Source of the DNA: Paenibacillus phytorum
GTDB lineage: Bacteria > Bacillota > Bacilli > Paenibacillales > NBRC-103111
Assembly (NCBI RefSeq): GCF_013141715.1
Contig: NZ_WHOA01000116.1
Span: 1-64,000, forward strand
DNA length: 64,000 bases
Direction: 5' to 3'
Shown piece by piece: positions 61,071 through 64,000 of this stretch; position 1 is the stretch's first letter; each line of letters opens with the position of its first letter. Under the pieces are notes generated by a model. The model saw nothing but the letters and a program-made list of their open reading frames with translations. It did no database searches and was not told where the DNA came from. The position numbers were made by a program, and so were the translations under genes.

Positions 61071-63850
61071 TGTTTCTTCACCTGCTTCGTCAACCATACC
61101 CGCATAAGCGAGAATAGTTGATCCATATTCAGCGGCTTGGTGATATAGTCGGAAGCGCCGGACTCCAGACATTTCTCTTTCTCACTCTTCATTGCTTTCG
61201 CCGTTAGCGCAATGATGGGTAAATCGTGCAGCTTCAGCTGACCGCGAATCGCTTTCATCGCATCATAGCCCCCCATGACAGGCATCATAATGTCCATTAA
61301 CACAAGGTCGTAGTCGGAATCTATGGATAAAAGCTCCAGGGCATGCTTGCCGTGATCAGCAATCTCCACGGTAACTCCCTTCGTCTCAAGTGCTGTGACA
61401 AGCGCGAAAACATTACGCGCATCATCGTCTACGAGAAGCACTCTTTTACCATGAAACAATTGCGAATCTGAGCTTATGAGCTCAGCCATTTGCTGCTCTG
61501 CTATCAAGGAACTAGGTTCAGTCGAAACTGTTACAGTTGTATCTAGTTTTAATTCCTCGCTAGCTGCTGCAATTTCCCCCCGCGAATGATCGTTCTCTTG
61601 GACCTCAGGCTCCAATTCACGCGCGTTAGGCACATAGAGGGTGAACGTGCTGCCCTTGTGAAGTTCGCTTTTCACGACAATGGATCCACCAAGCAAACGC
61701 GTAAACTCGCGGCATATCGATAAACCAAGTCCCGTTCCGCCGTATTGACGATTCGTTGTACCATCCACCTGCTGGAACGCTTCGAAAATAACCTGCTGCT
61801 TATCAATCGGGATACCTATTCCGGTATCTGTAATCGAAATAGCCAGTACGGTTTCTTCCGGATCTCTATGAAGCAGCTCTTTGACTCGAGAAGGGTCAGC
61901 GAGTGCGATTTTCATGGTTACAGAGCCTTGCTCAGTAAATTTAAAAGCGTTAGATAACAGATTCTTCATGATTTGCTGCATGCGTTGGCCATCCGTCAAA
62001 ATCACATTAGGCACATTCGGCTCCAAAATGACCTCGAAATCCAGCCCCTTCTTATCCGCTACGGGATCAAACATCAGCTTCATTAATTGCGGTATTTCAG
62101 TCACGTTGACCTCATCCGTCATAATTTCTATTTTACCCGCTTCTACTTTGGATAAATCAAGAATATCGTCAATCAGCGCGAGCAGATCATTGCCTGCAGC
62201 ATAAACGACACGTGAATAATCCACAACCTCCGACATTTGCATGTCACCGTTATTTTCCGCAAGCATTTGCGACAAAATCATAATGCTATTGAGCGGTGTT
62301 CGCAGCTCATGGGACATATTCGCCAGAAAATCGGATTTATACCGCGAACTCGTCTGAAGCTTAAGCGAGAACTCTTCCAGCTCATCCTTCGCTTTCTTCA
62401 ACTCTAACACTTTCTGCTCCGCGAAATGGTTCTGTTCCTCTAGGAACTCATTCGTCATCCGCAGCTGTTCTTGCTGCATCTGGAGTTCTTCAGACTGTGT
62501 CTGCAGCTCTTCCGATTGTGCCTGCAGCTCTTCCGTTAACATCTGTGACTCCGAAAGCAGACGCTCTACTTCCATTCGGCTTCGCACACTCGTAATCGCC
62601 GTACCGAATTTCTCTTGCAGCGAATCGACCAACGTAAGATGCTTCGATTGGAAGGGTTGAAGTGAAGCTAATTCAATAACTGCCTCTGCTTTGCCTTCCA
62701 CCATGATAGGAGCAACAAGTAAGCTTCGAGGTGTGGAAACACCTAAACCTGACGTTACTTTAATATGGTTCTCCGGAAGATTATCCATCAGGAAAATCCG
62801 CTTATCTATGGCACATTGACCGACTAAGCCTTCCCCTAATCGAAAGCTAGCCGTTGAGGGGTCCACCCCGGATGCTGCATATCCTGCTATTTTCACATAC
62901 CGAGTCTCGCCCCCAGCGTTATTACGGAGGTAAACAACACCATAGACGGCATCCAGCATAGGAGCTAGCTTACTCACAAAAGTTTCACTCAATTCCGTGA
63001 TATCGCTAATCCCCTGATACAAGGTTGATACTTCGGTTATATTGGTTTGAATCCAGTTTTGCTTGTCTAAGCTTGCCAGCAGATCATTCGTTGCTTCTGC
63101 CAGCACTCTAATCTCGTCATTGGTTCTCACTTCAATTCTTGCATCTAGATTTCCTTCAGCAGCTGTAATATCTCGAATTGTCTTAATGACTCGATTGATC
63201 GTGCTAGTTATTGAATTGGACAAAAATACAGCCACCAGAACCGCAAAAATAGAAGTAATGCCCAAAACGGTAAAAAGAACAACTCTAAGATTATAGTTGC
63301 TTTTTGCTAATTGATCGACTCTTGCAGCCGTTAACTGCTGTTCAACCCTAAGAAAGGAATCAAACTGCGTGCGCAGCTGATCCATCAATTTTTTCCCTGA
63401 ATTTTGTTTAAAAAAATCATTAATGGCTGCTGTATTGTTTTCTTTTTTCAACTTAACAACGTTATCGCCACCATTCTTGATCCAGTTCTGAATCGTTGGC
63501 TTGATCTGCTCCAAACTTTTCTGTTGTGCAGGATTATCACTTATTAAAAGATGAAGCTTATTATAATTATCGAGCCATGCTCGGCTGCCAGCCTCATAGG
63601 GATCCAGGTACTGCTCTTCCCCAGTAATGACGTAGCCTCGCATCCCCGTTTCCATATCGATCATGTTTTTCTGTATAACATTAAGGAGATCGCGCACTTC
63701 AATATCATGCGTGGATATGTAGTCTACTTCCTTCTGAAGAGAGGTTATTCGATCACTCACAACTAAGAGGGCAGCCCCTAAACATAGAATAATACAGACA
63801 TATCCTAGCGTGATTTTCGTCTTTATGTTGATAGGAATAGATTTAAACAT
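61067..63850 (-). CDS. Hybrid sensor histidine kinase
   Basis: A 927-residue protein: TM1 (about 12-30), a CHASE3-like extracytoplasmic helical domain (about 35-180), TM2 (about 188-212), HAMP, a GAF domain (about 270-415), a coiled coil (about 420-505), HisKA with His about 515 in NMSHELRTPLNS, HATPase_c, and a C-terminal receiver with Asp about 854 in VLMDIMMP. RBS AGGAGG. Followed by translationally coupled cheR. Resembles large hybrid kinases with chemosensory-like partners. Confidence 0.93.
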   Translation of the reverse strand: MFKSIPINIKTKITLGYVCIILCLGAALLVVSDRITSLQKEVDYISTHDIEVRDLLNVIQKNMIDMETGMRGYVITGEEQYLDPYEAGSRAWLDNYNKLHLLISDNPAQQKSLEQIKPTIQNWIKNGGDNVVKLKKENNTAAINDFFKQNSGKKLMDQLRTQFDSFLRVEQQLTAARVDQLAKSNYNLRVVLFTVLGITSIFAVLVAVFLSNSITSTINRVIKTIRDITAAEGNLDARIEVRTNDEIRVLAEATNDLLASLDKQNWIQTNITEVSTLYQGISDITELSETFVSKLAPMLDAVYGVVYLRNNAGGETRYVKIAGYAASGVDPSTASFRLGEGLVGQCAIDKRIFLMDNLPENHIKVTSGLGVSTPRSLLVAPIMVEGKAEAVIELASLQPFQSKHLTLVDSLQEKFGTAITSVRSRMEVERLLSESQMLTEELQAQSEELQTQSEELQMQQEQLRMTNEFLEEQNHFAEQKVLELKKAKDELEEFSLKLQTSSRYKSDFLANMSHELRTPLNSIMILSQMLAENNGDMQMSEVVDYSRVVYAAGNDLLALIDDILDLSKVEAGKIEIMTDEVNVTEIPQLMKLMFDPVADKKGLDFEVILEPNVPNVILTDGQRMQQIMKNLLSNAFKFTEQGSVTMKIALADPSRVKELLHRDPEETVLAISITDTGIGIPIDKQQVIFEAFQQVDGTTNRQYGGTGLGLSICREFTRLLGGSIVVKSELHKGSTFTLYVPNARELEPEVQENDHSRGEIAAASEELKLDTTVTVSTEPSSLIAEQQMAELISSDSQLFHGKRVLLVDDDARNVFALVTALETKGVTVEIADHGKHALELLSIDSDYDLVLMDIMMPVMGGYDAMKAIRGQLKLHDLPIIALTAKAMKSEKEKCLESGASDYITKPLNMDQLFSLMRVWLTKQVKKH

Positions 63851-63951
63851 GTTTGCCTCCTAGTACAGTTCGTAGAGAATGTTATGTTAACATTCTACTG
63901 TTCTCACTATACCACATTAAGAGAGCTAGAGAGATAGTTTGAGCCTTGTTT

Positions 63952-64000
63952 CTATAATTGATCAAGCAACTGATCGAGCTCCGGATCGGATTCCGGATAA
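63952..64000 (-). CDS. Partial CDS at right edge
   Basis: A minus-strand frame enters at the edge and ends with a TAG at 63952-63954, giving ...YPESDPELDQLLDQL. It lies about 100 bp upstream of the hybrid kinase start. Too short for a family assignment. Confidence 0.4.
   Translation of the reverse strand, partial: YPESDPELDQLLDQL

Overview
The window looks like chromosomal DNA of a spore-forming member of the Paenibacillaceae. A Paenibacillus-type species is the best guess. The reasons are the gerP coat operon, a GerA/GerB/GerC-type germinant receptor operon, secreted proteins with SLH or copper-amine-oxidase-type stalk domains, flotillin/YuaF, a YdjO/CspA pair, abundant palindromic intergenic repeats, and strong AGGAGG-type ribosome binding sites. 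I see no rRNA or tRNA gene, IS element, prophage or CRISPR array. The genus is inferred from gene content, not from a marker gene.

Layout. 0.2-10.1 kb: a two-component system (HK 2142-3644, RR 3641-4324) sits among a secreted Gly-rich repeat protein, an envelope glycosylation operon (GT39, GT2, GtrA, GalU) and an ApbE-type flavin transferase. Four promoters here carry TCAG/TCAA repeats spaced exactly 11 bp and ending about 10 bp before the -10 box. I read this as the regulon of that two-component system, and it is the most interesting signal in the window. 10.2-14.2 kb: a helically phased DnaA-box cluster, a decayed copy of the 5' end of a BaiN-like flavoprotein gene, mnmH divergent from a COG0701 permease, and the intact flavoprotein gene. 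14.2-21.8 kb: a cystine-type transporter, a lipoprotein, an inositol-phosphatase-family protein, a doubly frameshifted amine oxidase and a DRE-TIM aldolase-like protein. 21.9-32.6 kb: spore germination and envelope genes (ger receptor operon with a small fourth gene, PIG-L deacetylase, a second two-component system with an NlpC/P60 hydrolase, an Hsp20-like protein, gerPA-PE).

33-46 kb: an SLH-anchored GH18 protein, a PAS-GGDEF cyclase, an orphan response regulator, thiN, a GerE-like regulator, a polysaccharide deacetylase, a PilZ protein, free-methionine-sulfoxide reductase, araD behind AraR-type operators, a second SLH protein and a chemoreceptor. 46-57.6 kb: an ECF sigma factor with an unusual partner protein; matching ECF-type promoters precede the sigma gene and the YuaF/flotillin operon. 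Then come two paralogous stalk-domain lipoproteins flanking a His-rich protein, and 8-oxoguanine deaminase behind a purine-type riboswitch with an overlapping terminator. 57.8-64 kb: cspA, a YdjO-like gene, stress-type small proteins, DUF1003, and a translationally coupled hybrid histidine kinase and CheR.

Repeats are a second theme. Two unrelated tandem arrays (115-bp and 113-bp units) share one plan, two hairpins per unit. Several smaller palindromic families lie between genes. All assignments rest on reading sequence motifs; no database search was possible.
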